DNA from: Alphaproteobacteria bacterium
GTDB taxonomy: Bacteria; Pseudomonadota; Alphaproteobacteria; Micavibrionales; Micavibrionaceae
Assembly (NCBI GenBank): GCA_024279035.1
Contig: JAJRSA010000004.1
Location: forward strand, 1 to 52,510
Direction: 5' to 3'
Length of the DNA: 52,510 bases
A program made the position numbers and the translations under genes. Position 1 is the first letter of the stretch. Each line of letters begins with the position of its first letter. The notes beneath the pieces were generated by a model. It had not been told where the DNA came from. It saw only the letters and a list, made by a program, of their open reading frames with translations, and made no database searches. Below are positions 1 to 8,719 of this stretch, in pieces.

Positions 1-136
1 GCGTCCTCCCGCAACATTGCGAGAACAGCTGCCGCTTTGAATTTTGGGGGATGGTTTTTTCGTGTTCCAGTCATCTTGTTGACCCTCCTATGGTCATAAT
101 ATGGAACTTAGCACCCTGTCCGAATTTTTGGTACCA
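1..136 (-). mobile_element. IS3-family element, left end with partial orfA
   Basis: Reading the minus strand, an ORF starts at 74 (ATG, preceded by an AGGAGGGT ribosome-binding site) and runs off the window. Its first residues (MTGTRKNHPPKF, then KAAAVLAMLRED) match the HTH_Tnp_1 start of IS3-family OrfA proteins. The likely element terminus, beginning TGGTACC on the minus strand, is near 136, inside the adhesin gene. The TG-start terminus is inferred from the family rule; the other end lies outside the window. Confidence 0.75.
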
Positions 137-1038
137 CCTCTCTCAGTGCCGTCAAAGACATCATAATTGAAACCAATATCACCGTGGAAATCTTCTGATG
201 GTGTGAAGCTAAAAGTTCCATCACCATTATCAGTTAAAGAACCAAGGCTTTCATTAGTTAGACTTAGATTTTGTGCAGTTAGGGTATCTCCATCAATATC
301 TGTAGCAGTGGCTAGAAGTTGATCTTGCGTGATAAGAATTGTTCCATCTTCTTGCATATCAAGGTCGATAGGGCCACTTACTTCAGCAGCGTCATTTACC
401 GCGTCCACATTAATTTGAAAAGTAGAAGACGTTGTTTCTGTATCAAAGTTAATATCTCCGCCCTCACCCGGGATATCTGCTGTTCCAGAAGCCTCAACAT
501 TAACGTCAAATGTTTCACTATTTGTTTCTGTATCTATGCCGTCCTCAACAGCTGTATCTGCTCCACCGACAGCACTATTTGTAGCAGCATTGTTAACTGC
601 CGGAGTATTTCCTGAATTACCTGAGCTTGAGTCTGTAGTAGTATCTTCTCCGCCAATTGATTGAGCTCCTACTTCATCAGTACTTGTAGGGATTGCAGAT
701 GCTGAGTCATCAGTCCCTTCCTGAGAGTCTCCAGTTCCACCATCAACAGACTGAGAAGCAGAAACAGTTGAATCTGTAGGAACAGTTGTTGTACCCCCGC
801 TAAGATCCTCTCCACCAGCACTCTCTTCAGAGACAGTCGCCCCTCCCCCTGCCCCAGAAGCTGCGTCTAGGTTTTCTTCAGCAAGTTGTGCATCTAAACT
901 ATCAATACCTGTTGCAACTGTACTTGTCGTTGTCGCTTGCTGATTCTGCTGTTCCTCGGAATCTCCTTCATCTACCTGTACCTGCTCTACAGCTTCATTA
1001 AGTTCATTTTCTTCTTCATTATGATCGTTGTCAGCCAT
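94..1038 (-). pseudogene. Large type-I-secreted adhesin, N-terminal part, truncated by IS3
   Basis: The 314-residue frame begins with a very acidic, Gln/Glu/Asp-rich segment without a signal peptide. A Ser/Thr/Gly-rich linker follows. From about residue 215 there is a cadherin-like/VCBS-type module, visible in EDGTILITQDQLLATATDID and in NGDGTFSFTPSEDFHG. This arrangement is typical of giant RTX-type adhesins exported by type I secretion. The last residues (GGTKNSDRVLSSIL) are encoded by the IS3 end, so the gene is cut and hundreds to thousands of downstream codons are presumably missing or displaced. The start at 1038 has AGGAA upstream. Function in attachment is inferred from the family. 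Confidence 0.7.
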
Positions 1039-1384
1039 GTCAGTTCCTTTTCTCAGATATAGAAGGTAGTGATAATTATGTTTTTGGTTTGCCCACTATG
1101 GGTCACCGAACATCAAACCATCATATGAATGAGAAGAATATATGGACATACTCACGTCTTCCCCTCAGCCTAAACAGGAAGCTTCCTTCTTTAGATTTGA
1201 ATAAAAAACCTGATATTAGAATACTTTGGGATACAATACGGTTCTTTAAACCTAAAATGAGAGTCGTTATAAACTCAATACTCTACGCGCAATAACTTCT
1301 AGGTAGCGTACTCATAAAATGATTATCAACAGTTCCATAATGTAATTCACTTGTATGAGGTTATTTTTACAAGGAGGATTACAG

Positions 1385-1601
1385 CTCGGCCAAGCCGTTT
1401 TAGCGAATAAAGCTTATGATGCAGATTGGATCAGAGAGATGATTTAGGAACAGGGTGAAAAAGAATTATACAAACAACGAAATTTAGTGGAGCGCTTTTT
1501 GGGGCGGATCAAAAAATAATTCCGATCCATCTCAACCCTATACGACAAATATTCAACAAATTTTATGGCTATGGTGTGAGCTTTATGAGTCCGCTACCTA
1601 G
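1385..1601 (+). pseudogene. IS5-family transposase relic
   Basis: One frame reads LGQAVLANKAYDADWIREMI, stop, then KQRNLVERFFG-like sequence (YKQRNLVERFLGRIKK), stop, then FRSISTLYDKYSTNFMAMV, stop. These are the conserved DKAYD and NxVERFF-K segments of IS5-type DDE transposases. The stretch between the first two motifs is shortened, and at least three in-frame stops are present. It is an inactive fragment. The flanking DNA from 1039 to 1384 and from 1602 to 1861 shows no gene I can support. Confidence 0.75.
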
Positions 1602-1861
1602 TTTTTTCGAACGCGCGCAAAAACAAGAAGCCATTTTCGATTTTCCTGACTTCCTAGACTTCTTATTCACACATCCTGACACAGAAGAGAAGATCATATA
1701 TATTCAGGAGACCGCAAAACTCAAGGAGAGTCGCAAGGAGAGAAAAACAAATATACCCATATTCTCTCCAAAAAAGAATGGAAAGTGTTAAAATCAATCT
1801 GTTATAAAGAGAAAAAGAAAAATGATGTGTAACTCTCGTCCTTTATGGTACATTTATTCCC

Positions 1862-2437
1862 ATGGATGATTATATAGAACGCGCGCTTGTTGGAAAAATG
1901 TTAGTCTCTACCCCCCATGTAGGAGATGCGCGCTTTGAAAAATCTGTGATTTTTGTCTGTGCCCATGATGATCACGGAACAATGGGCTTAACACTCAACA
2001 AGCCTCTCACGGACCTCGATTTATCAGACCTGCTGTCACAACTTAAAATCGAAACCACCCCCGAAACACAAATTAAACTCCCTGTTTATATCGGAGGCCC
2101 TTTAGAGCCAGAGCGCGGATTCTTACTGCATTCTTCTCTCCATAATCAAATTGATAGCACCTTGGTTGGAACTGAATTTGGTATCTCAGGCACATTAGAG
2201 TCTCTAAAATCTTTTACCAAACAAGATCAACTCCCCCAAGACATTATGTTTGCCCTTGGATATGCAGGATGGGGAGAAGGGCAGTTAGAACAAGAAATCA
2301 AAGATAATGCATGGCTAACGGTCAATGTAGATCCAGATTTTGTATTCGGCACGCAGCGCGATCAATTGTGGGAAGCCTCCATGGACTCCTTAGGCGTGAC
2401 TCCTTCTCTTTTGGTTGGACAAATAGGACACGCCTAA
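1862..2437 (+). CDS. yqgE: YqgE/AlgH family protein (DUF179)
   Basis: The 191-residue protein has the family hallmarks. GKMLVSTP lies at residues 11-18, GLTLNKP at 42-48, YIGGP at 76-80 followed by ERGFLLHS, and GYAGWGEGQLE near 133-143. Length is normal for the family (about 185-190). The family is a soluble putative transcriptional regulator whose exact role is unsettled, so no pathway is assigned. The gene precedes dgkA by a few bases and may be co-transcribed with it. No strong ribosome-binding site is seen before the ATG. Confidence 0.9.
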   Translation: MDDYIERALVGKMLVSTPHVGDARFEKSVIFVCAHDDHGTMGLTLNKPLTDLDLSDLLSQLKIETTPETQIKLPVYIGGPLEPERGFLLHSSLHNQIDSTLVGTEFGISGTLESLKSFTKQDQLPQDIMFALGYAGWGEGQLEQEIKDNAWLTVNVDPDFVFGTQRDQLWEASMDSLGVTPSLLVGQIGHA

Positions 2438-2442
2438 ATAAA

Positions 2443-2817
2443 ATGGATAGCCCCTCCAAACCAAAAAACAACACAGGACTCAAGCGTCTTTATAATGCTT
2501 TTTTCTTTTCTATAGATGGATTTAAAGCCTGCTTTAGAACGGAGCAAGCCTTTCGTCAGGAAATTTACCTCTCCCTTGTTGCTCTTCCCCTCGCTTTTTG
2601 GTTTGGGCACACAGCCATAGAACGCGTTTTACTCATCACATCCATCCTCCTCATTCTCATGGCCGAAATGCTCAATACCGCTATAGAGCGTGTTGTTGAT
2701 CGCATTTCTCTTGAGCGTCACGCACTCTCCAAAGACGCCAAAGACATAGGATCTGCGATTGTTCTCCTCGCACTCATCAATGCCATTATAACGTGGGTCT
2801 TGATCATAACAGGATAG
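2443..2817 (+). CDS. dgkA: Diacylglycerol kinase (DgkA family)
   Basis: An integral membrane kinase that phosphorylates diacylglycerol to phosphatidate in lipid recycling. The 124-residue reading from ATG 2443 matches the usual size. A longer in-frame upstream extension would only overlap yqgE. The signature EMLNTAIE is at residues 75-82, with Glu75, Asn78 and Glu82 as the expected catalytic and metal ligands. It is followed by VVDRIS and the DAKDIGSAIV segment. Three hydrophobic helices are apparent. The start lies 5 bases after the yqgE stop, suggesting one transcript. Confidence 0.9.
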   Translation: MDSPSKPKNNTGLKRLYNAFFFSIDGFKACFRTEQAFRQEIYLSLVALPLAFWFGHTAIERVLLITSILLILMAEMLNTAIERVVDRISLERHALSKDAKDIGSAIVLLALINAIITWVLIITG

Positions 2818-2825
2818 GAGAAAAT

Positions 2826-3380
2826 GTGACAAAGCCACTTAAATCTGAAGGCGAGCTTTTCAAGAAAATCATGGGGAAGGAATGGCTAAATCTTCATCCA
2901 GATATCCAAAAACGTTTTAGCAAAAATCCAGAGCTCGGGCACCCTCTGAAATATACAGGAACTCTAGAAGAGTTATCATGTTCTTTTTGGGGGGAAATTT
3001 TAGACTAGAGCTTCCACTCCTCCATATTCCTCTTTGGGGACTCTCATGGCTTGTTCGTGTTGGGTTGATTCGCAAATTAGAGAAATCCTCTTCTCTCCTC
3101 CTTAGACTCTCCAATCTGTTTGATAGATTTGGATCATCTGATAGCGCTTTTCATATGGAACTAAGAGGGATAGGGATAGATAATCATCCCAAATCCATTT
3201 CTTTTAATCTCACCGCCCGATGGTCCTTATATTCCCTGTATGCCTGCCATCCTCATGGCAAAAAAACTAGCAAGACATGAAATAACAGAGTCAGGGTCTA
3301 TGCCTTGCATGGGATTGATTACACTTGATGAGTATTTAGAGTCTCTACGTGAATTTGATATTACATGGCAAAGTGTGTAA
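2826..3380 (+). pseudogene. Frameshifted oxidoreductase relic (saccharopine-dehydrogenase-like C-terminus, possible DUF4166-like start)
   Basis: Three reading segments have to be joined. From 2826 a frame gives GKEWLNLHPDIQKRFSKN, which resembles the start of DUF4166 domains, and stops at 3006-3008. A second frame (about 2978-3218) gives LLLRLSNLFDRFGSSDS and MELRGIGIDNHPKSISFNLT. A third frame (3219-3380, in register with the first) gives DGPYIPCMPAILMAKKLARH, then a GSMPCMGLITLDEYLESL tail. The last two look like the C-terminal region of saccharopine-dehydrogenase-fold oxidoreductases. A one-base shift near 3218 joins them. The assignment is by eye, but the broken state is plain. Confidence 0.5.
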
Positions 3381-3402
3381 GCTCGTGCAAAAGGAGGACA
3401 TC

Positions 3403-4218
3403 ATGCGTATTCTTATTCTCTTTATTCTCTTCATATTTTATTCCCATACAGGATATGCGGACATCGTAAAACATACAGACATCGCCTATGGCAATGATGT
3501 GTACCAAAAACTTGATATCTATGTCCCTAAAGACATTAAAGATGCGCCTATTCTTCTTATGGTACATGGGGGTGCATGGAAAATAGGAGATAAAAACAAC
3601 ACTAATGTTGTTAGCAATAAGGTTAAGAAGTGGGGAGAAGAAGGCTTTATTGTTGTGTCTGTCAATTATCGCCTGCTTCCGACACAGCCCTATAATCAAG
3701 CCCAAGATCTTCGTCGTGCCTTGGTGTACGTTCAAGAGAATGCGGCCACTTTCGGAGGACACCCAGATCATATTATAATGATGGGGCATTCGGCTGGAGG
3801 ACATCTTGTTGCTCTTGTGACGGCTGATCCTGCGCGTGCCTACACAATGGGGGCAAAGCCATGGAAAGGGAGTGTTTTATTAGACAGTGTGGCTTTAAAT
3901 GTAGTCTCTCTTATGAAGCTTGATCATGTACGTCTCTATGATAAAGCTTTTGGGAATAAACCCTTTATCTGGAAAAAATCCTCTCCGTTTCATCACCTGC
4001 ACAAGGACGCACCCCCTATGCTCTTAGTTTGCTCAACCCAGCGTGAAGACTCTTGTCCTCAGGCGGAGGCGTTTTCAAAACAGGCCAAAAGTATTGGTGC
4101 TCATACACAGATCTTAAAACAAGATTTGTCTCATCGGCATATCAATAAATATCTGGGGTTAGAGAGTCCCTATACACAGGTCGTCAGCAAATTTATTGAT
4201 GAAAGTCTGAGGCGTTAA
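3403..4218 (+). CDS. Secreted alpha/beta hydrolase (esterase/lipase-like)
   Basis: The ATG at 3403 is chosen because AAGGAGG lies just upstream (3391-3397) and the protein then starts with a signal peptide ending around residue 19 (HTGYAD). The 271-residue enzyme has the HGG oxyanion motif at 55-57, the GHSAGG nucleophile elbow with Ser130, a plausible Asp/Glu in the CSTQREDS region and a late His in LSHRHIN. This is the hormone-sensitive-lipase/BD-FAE-like esterase fold. It probably acts in the periplasm or outside; the substrate is unknown. Its 3' end overlaps the convergent GNAT gene by 26 bases. Confidence 0.85.
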   Translation: MRILILFILFIFYSHTGYADIVKHTDIAYGNDVYQKLDIYVPKDIKDAPILLMVHGGAWKIGDKNNTNVVSNKVKKWGEEGFIVVSVNYRLLPTQPYNQAQDLRRALVYVQENAATFGGHPDHIIMMGHSAGGHLVALVTADPARAYTMGAKPWKGSVLLDSVALNVVSLMKLDHVRLYDKAFGNKPFIWKKSSPFHHLHKDAPPMLLVCSTQREDSCPQAEAFSKQAKSIGAHTQILKQDLSHRHINKYLGLESPYTQVVSKFIDESLRR

Positions 4219-4804
4219 GGCCGTAGAGGACATGATCTTCACGCGTTCCGTTGACTTCTGCATAGCGTTTGGCTAGGCCTTCTTTTTGGAAATGAAAGCG
4301 CTCTAAAATTTTACGGCTACGGTGATTATGGTCTAAAGTTGCGGCGTTGAGACGTTGGAGTTTGAGCACATCAAAGCAAAAGGCAAGGCTTGCATCTAGA
4401 GCTTCACTCATCAGCCCCTGCCCTTCATGGGCATGATCAATCCAATAACCGAGAGACGCAAATTGGGCAGAGCCTCTGACCACATTATTGATATTGACCC
4501 CTCCAATCAAAGTAGGAGTCTCTCGGGTCATAATAAGAAAAAAGTACCCTCGATCTGCCCTCCATTCCATTTTTTGATAGCCAAGGCGATCGGTATAATT
4601 CTCTTGTGTATTCCACTGTACATTCCATTGAGGTTCAAAGAGATGAAGATGGTCTCTGTTACGTGTGCGTATCTCAACCCAATTCTCTTGATCCTGTGCA
4701 CTCGGTGGACGTAACAGAAGGTTTTTCGTGGTTAAGGATGTGTATTGAAAAGAAGGGAAGCCTTCAATGCATGCTGTTCCTGAGTGTGCAAGATCTAAAT
4801 CCAT
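4193..4804 (-). CDS. GNAT-family N-acetyltransferase (RimJ/RimL-like)
   Basis: The 203-residue protein contains the RimJ/RimL-type pattern: an early LTTKNLLLRPPSAQDQENWV, a central LIGGVNINNVV and ASLGYWIDHAHEGQGLMSEA, then LQRLNAATLDHNHRSRKILE and GFHFQKEG-like residues. These form the acetyl-CoA-binding core and acceptor helix. Relatives acetylate ribosomal protein N-termini or other amines; the substrate here is not determinable. The start codon overlaps the stop of the upstream M16 protease gene in a TAATG arrangement, so the two are translationally coupled. Confidence 0.85.
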   Translation of the reverse strand: MDLDLAHSGTACIEGFPSFQYTSLTTKNLLLRPPSAQDQENWVEIRTRNRDHLHLFEPQWNVQWNTQENYTDRLGYQKMEWRADRGYFFLIMTRETPTLIGGVNINNVVRGSAQFASLGYWIDHAHEGQGLMSEALDASLAFCFDVLKLQRLNAATLDHNHRSRKILERFHFQKEGLAKRYAEVNGTREDHVLYGLNASDFHQ

Positions 4805-6057
4805 TACGCCACCAATCTCTCCGAAATCTGTACGTAGGAGTCCAGCCCTTCCAAATGACCAAGAGCTGCAAATGTAGGGGCGGTCGAAAATATTTTTTTA
4901 GCTGTACGCATTATATCTTTGTCGCTTACAGCGTCTATTTTGGTGAGGCGCTTCTCTATATCAATCACATCCCCTGTTTGGAGAATGCTTCTTCCTAGCT
5001 GATCGGCACGACGATTAACAGATTCGCGGGACATGAGAAAGCCTGCACGCATTTGTGTTTTTGCACGATTGAGCTCTTCTTCAGTGAGTGTCTGTGTACT
5101 CTTTAGAATTTCATCTGTTATAAGAGGCACAAGCATTGAAAGATCACTCGGATTTGTCCCTGCATACACAGAAAAGAGTCCAGAATCAGAATTTGACATG
5201 GCGTACGTATAAATATCATAGGCCAGCCCTCTTTTTTCTCGGATTTCCTGATAGAGGCGAGACGATGCTCCGCCTCCTAAAATAGAAGACAGGAGGCGCA
5301 TCGCAAAATAATCAGGATCATTGTAAGACACATTTTCAAATCCTAGAAAGATATGAGCTTGTTCCAGATCACGTGCTTGTCTGACATCTCCTGCGGTATA
5401 TGTTGGTTTTAAAACTGTACGTTCTTGCGTTGAGGAAAGTGTAGAAAACAAATGCGCCACCTGTTCAACCAACACATCATGATCAATATTACCTGAAGCC
5501 GAGATCACCATACGATGAGGCGTATAATGGCGTTGGATGTGCTCCAAGAGAGCCACTTTGGGCATGTTTTCTATGTGTTTGACACTCCCGAGAATAGGAG
5601 CGCCCATCGCCTGTCCTTGAAAAGCTTGGGCTTGGGCTATATCAAAAATATGATCGTCAGGGGCATCTTGATACATTCCGATTTCTTGGATGATAACCCC
5701 GCGCTCTCGTTCAATCTCGTGATCGGGCAGGGTAGAATTTTGGAGCATATCTGCAATCATCTCTAACCCTAGACGATAATCATCTTTTAACATATGAACG
5801 TAGTAGGCTGTCATTTCTCGTCCTGTGTACGCATTCATACGTCCGCCAACATTTTCAATTTCTTCAGAAATTTGGAGGGCTGAGCGTGTCTGTGTGCCTT
5901 TAAACACCATATGTTCAACCATATGTGCCACGCCGTTATATTTCATATCTTCATGACGTGCGCCTGTTCCACACCACACACCCAACGCCACCGTTTCGAC
6001 AGAATGCATCGGATCACTTACAATTGTGAGGCCGTTCTCTAGGACTGTTTTATGCAT
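4804..6057 (-). CDS. M16 family zinc metallopeptidase (processing-peptidase-like)
   Basis: The 417-residue enzyme carries the inverted zinc motif HxxEH as His45-Met-Val-Glu48-His49 in GVAHMVEHMVFKG, with the downstream Glu in ERGVIIQEIG. The second half holds the inactive-domain GGGASSRLYQEIREKRGLAY signature. This is the family of the mitochondrial processing peptidase beta subunit, for which alphaproteobacterial members are the nearest relatives. It degrades or processes peptides; native substrates are unknown. It sits 5 bases after the M32 carboxypeptidase gene in the same direction, making a small peptidase operon. Confidence 0.93.
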   Translation of the reverse strand: MHKTVLENGLTIVSDPMHSVETVALGVWCGTGARHEDMKYNGVAHMVEHMVFKGTQTRSALQISEEIENVGGRMNAYTGREMTAYYVHMLKDDYRLGLEMIADMLQNSTLPDHEIERERGVIIQEIGMYQDAPDDHIFDIAQAQAFQGQAMGAPILGSVKHIENMPKVALLEHIQRHYTPHRMVISASGNIDHDVLVEQVAHLFSTLSSTQERTVLKPTYTAGDVRQARDLEQAHIFLGFENVSYNDPDYFAMRLLSSILGGGASSRLYQEIREKRGLAYDIYTYAMSNSDSGLFSVYAGTNPSDLSMLVPLITDEILKSTQTLTEEELNRAKTQMRAGFLMSRESVNRRADQLGRSILQTGDVIDIEKRLTKIDAVSDKDIMRTAKKIFSTAPTFAALGHLEGLDSYVQISERLVA

Positions 6058-6062
6058 GATCT

Positions 6063-7613
6063 TTATTCCCCTAAATATCTGTTTTCAATATGGCTAATGA
6101 GAAAATCAGGAGAAGGATCATGTCCTGTGACATCTTTCAGCAAGGCATCCCACGACAGAATAGAGCCTTTTGAGTGAATATGACGATTGAGCCATTTTGT
6201 AATGGGCTTAAAATCACCATGACGAATCCGAGAATGCAAATTAGGGATATCCTGTTGCATTGTGTCAAAAAGTTGCGCGGCCACTATATGCCCCAACGTG
6301 TACGCTTGAAAATAACCGAATTTCCCAACAAACCAATGCACATCCTGCATAAACCCTTCTGCATTGCTTTGGGGCATAACCCCCAAATGCGTATGCATCC
6401 ATTCTGTCCAGACAGAGGGGATATCCGCCACTTCTATTTTACCTTCTATCAAATCACATTCAATTTGAAAACGGAGAAAAATATGAAAGAAATAGGTGAG
6501 TTCATCTGCACTTTTGCGATCTAAGCTTGGACGTACACGTGTTTTTAGACGGTGCAAGTTTCCAGCGGTCAGCGAAGGATCACGGACTGTATGGAAAAGC
6601 CCTTCCAAACGAGGGGCTAAAAATTCAAAAAATTCTGGTGTCCGTCCTACAATCATTTCAATCAAAAGTGCTTGTGATTCATGCATGGTTGTCCCCAAAT
6701 CATGAGAAACGGGTTGATATTCTCGCCCGCCTTTGCTCGGCAGTCCTTGGATATACAATCCGTGCCCTCCCTCATGAAGGGTTGATTTCATTGACTCCAT
6801 AAAGTTTTTGGGATCAACATTTTTAATCACAAGGCGTGTGTCATCAGGCGTACCTCCCTCCACAGGAGAATGTCCTGTTTCGTATAAGCCCCCCCGATCA
6901 AAATCAAACCCAAGCAACTCTAAAAGACTGCGGTTGAGCCACATTTGCGCGTCTTTGGAATACCGCCCTGCCAAAGACACGATAGGCTTTCTTGATTTTT
7001 GACGTTCAATGACCTGTGGCAGGAGTGTTCGAAGTTCTGTATCCAAATGATTAAACCAGTCCCATAATTGTTTGAGCGACACCCCAGGAGAATAATCTTG
7101 AATAAGAGCCTCATACAATGTGGCACTATTGAGAAATTTTGCCTTTTTCTTGGCTAATTTACGCACATGAGTGACCACACGTTCCAAATGGGCTTGAGCT
7201 GTTTTCCAATCATTTGCCTTCAAACATTCGCGATGAATACGTCGTCCTTCATTGGCAATGCGCGCAGATTCTTCCATAGTATCATGATCTAAAATGGCAT
7301 GATTTTTATAGATCCGCTCCATTCCCGCAAGATTAGAACTATCCCACTCATTCCAAAGCTTAGGATGCGCGGCAAGATGCTCTTGCGCCTCCTCAAGATG
7401 CATTTGGCCGTCACAGCAAACAATATCATCATGAATACGACGGTGGAGATACGCAATTTGATCCATCCGTCCCTCATAGGCGCCCTCTGGCATCGTCGTC
7501 AAAAAATCTCGACTGATAATCTCGGCAATAGCGGTCAATCGTCCAATATTTCTATGACGACGTTTCAGCTCTCCATACGCATGAGAAGGATGTGGTTTTC
7601 GAGATTTTGTCAT
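6063..7613 (-). CDS. M32 family metallocarboxypeptidase
   Basis: The 516-residue protein has the thermostable carboxypeptidase (Taq/Pfu type) HEXXH zinc motif as H280-E-G-G-H284, in STLHEGGHGLYIQG. HESQALLIEM follows, containing the third ligand Glu, and later the family-typical FFHIFLRFQIECDLIEG and FGYFQAYTLGHIVAAQLF. It removes C-terminal residues from peptides in the cytoplasm. Length matches the family (about 500). Its ATG overlaps the stop of the upstream 31-residue peptide gene (TAATG), implying coupled translation. Confidence 0.93.
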   Translation of the reverse strand: MTKSRKPHPSHAYGELKRRHRNIGRLTAIAEIISRDFLTTMPEGAYEGRMDQIAYLHRRIHDDIVCCDGQMHLEEAQEHLAAHPKLWNEWDSSNLAGMERIYKNHAILDHDTMEESARIANEGRRIHRECLKANDWKTAQAHLERVVTHVRKLAKKKAKFLNSATLYEALIQDYSPGVSLKQLWDWFNHLDTELRTLLPQVIERQKSRKPIVSLAGRYSKDAQMWLNRSLLELLGFDFDRGGLYETGHSPVEGGTPDDTRLVIKNVDPKNFMESMKSTLHEGGHGLYIQGLPSKGGREYQPVSHDLGTTMHESQALLIEMIVGRTPEFFEFLAPRLEGLFHTVRDPSLTAGNLHRLKTRVRPSLDRKSADELTYFFHIFLRFQIECDLIEGKIEVADIPSVWTEWMHTHLGVMPQSNAEGFMQDVHWFVGKFGYFQAYTLGHIVAAQLFDTMQQDIPNLHSRIRHGDFKPITKWLNRHIHSKGSILSWDALLKDVTGHDPSPDFLISHIENRYLGE

Positions 7614-7708
7614 TAGGGGGAGACCTCATAGACAGATTCTTCCTGCTCGTGTGCCAGAGAAAGGAAAGAGGTTAAAAGGATAGAGAGGGCTATAATTACA
7701 TTTTTCAT
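7613..7708 (-). CDS. 31-residue putative secreted peptide
   Basis: Between mltG and the M32 gene a short frame begins MKNVIIALSILLTSFLSLAH and ends EEQ/E-rich, with VYEVSP as the last residues. The first 18-19 residues look like a classical signal peptide with a possible cut after SLA. The mature part would be only about 12 acidic residues. The start lies 12 bases after the mltG stop, and the stop overlaps the M32 start as TAATG. The tight packing and signal-like sequence support a real translated ORF, but no family is recognised. A leader for translational coupling is the alternative. Confidence 0.45.
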   Translation of the reverse strand: MKNVIIALSILLTSFLSLAHEQEESVYEVSP

Positions 7709-7720
7709 TTAAAAAGCTTC

Positions 7721-8719
7721 TTATTTCTTGTTGCGTCGTATCTTACGCCACTGTGCCACATTTTTGTTATGCTCGGCGAGGGTTTTTGCAAAAACGTGAC
7801 CTCCTGTTCCATCTGCAACGAAATAGATATAGTCATGTTTTTCAGGATTGAGGGTGGCAAGAATAGCGTCTTTCCCTGGGTTACAAATGGGGGTGGGGGG
7901 GAGACCTGCGTATTTGTACGTGTTATAGGGGGAGTCGATGGAGAGGTCTTTTCTTAATAATCGTCGTCCAAGAGGGCCGTTTCCATTATTTTTATGGGCA
8001 CCTTTGGTGAGGGCATAAATAACGGTAGGATCTGTTTGCAACGGCATGCCTTTTTGAAGGCGATTGATAAAAACGCCAGCAATGCGCGCACGCTCCGATG
8101 CAACACCTGTTTCTTTTTCAACGATGGAGGCCAGAATTAAAGCCTCCTTTTTTGTTTTAAAGGGGAGGTTTATCTCTCTTTTTGTCCATGCTTCCTCCAA
8201 GAGAGAGAGCATATTCTTTTGCATGTGATGGACGAGAGTTTGGACAGAATCTGTTTTTTGATAAGCGTACGTGTCAGGTAACAAAGAGCCTTCTTTTGGA
8301 ATCATTTTTGTATCTTGCGTGAGATCGCCCTTTGTTTTAAACAGACGTACAATCTCGTAGCTGGTATAGCCTTCTGGGATTGTTACTTGTCGTGTAATGA
8401 CATCTCCTTTGGAGAGCTTATCAAACACATCTTCCATGGAAATTTGGGCAGAAAACTCATATTCTCCTGCTTTTAATTCGCCTTGTACGTTTGTAATGCG
8501 TGCCATCATTTTAAACAAAAGGGGATATTCTATAATATCAACACGCTCCAAAAGAGTGGCAATGCCCCCAACTCCCGTGCCTTTGGGGATTGTAATCTGT
8601 ATTTTTTGCGTAGAAAATCCTTTTGTTTTATACAGAGAAAAGCTATAGGCAAGCCCTCCCCCTACTAATCCTAAGCCTAAAAGACAAAGCGCACAGAATG
8701 ATAAAAAAAGTCGGATCAA
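7721..8719 (-). CDS. mltG: Endolytic murein transglycosylase MltG (YceG-like)
   Basis: A single N-terminal membrane helix (residues 3-26) is followed by a LysM-like region and the YceG domain. The domain includes EGYTSYEIV, GSLLPDTYAY, the catalytic ASIVEKETG with Glu201, GVFINRLQKGMPLQTDPTV and SPYNTYKYAGLPPTPICNPG. The enzyme cleaves nascent glycan strands in the periplasm to terminate peptidoglycan chains. The start codon is TTG and overlaps the preceding transglutaminase stop as TTGA, so translational coupling is likely. At 332 residues the length is normal. Confidence 0.95.
   Translation of the reverse strand: MIRLFLSFCALCLLGLGLVGGGLAYSFSLYKTKGFSTQKIQITIPKGTGVGGIATLLERVDIIEYPLLFKMMARITNVQGELKAGEYEFSAQISMEDVFDKLSKGDVITRQVTIPEGYTSYEIVRLFKTKGDLTQDTKMIPKEGSLLPDTYAYQKTDSVQTLVHHMQKNMLSLLEEAWTKREINLPFKTKKEALILASIVEKETGVASERARIAGVFINRLQKGMPLQTDPTVIYALTKGAHKNNGNGPLGRRLLRKDLSIDSPYNTYKYAGLPPTPICNPGKDAILATLNPEKHDYIYFVADGTGGHVFAKTLAEHNKNVAQWRKIRRNKK

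Noticed and set aside
1576-1791. 71-codon plus-strand ORF after the IS5 relic
   Set aside because: It begins inside the transposase relic in another frame, has no recognisable family and lacks a convincing ribosome-binding site.
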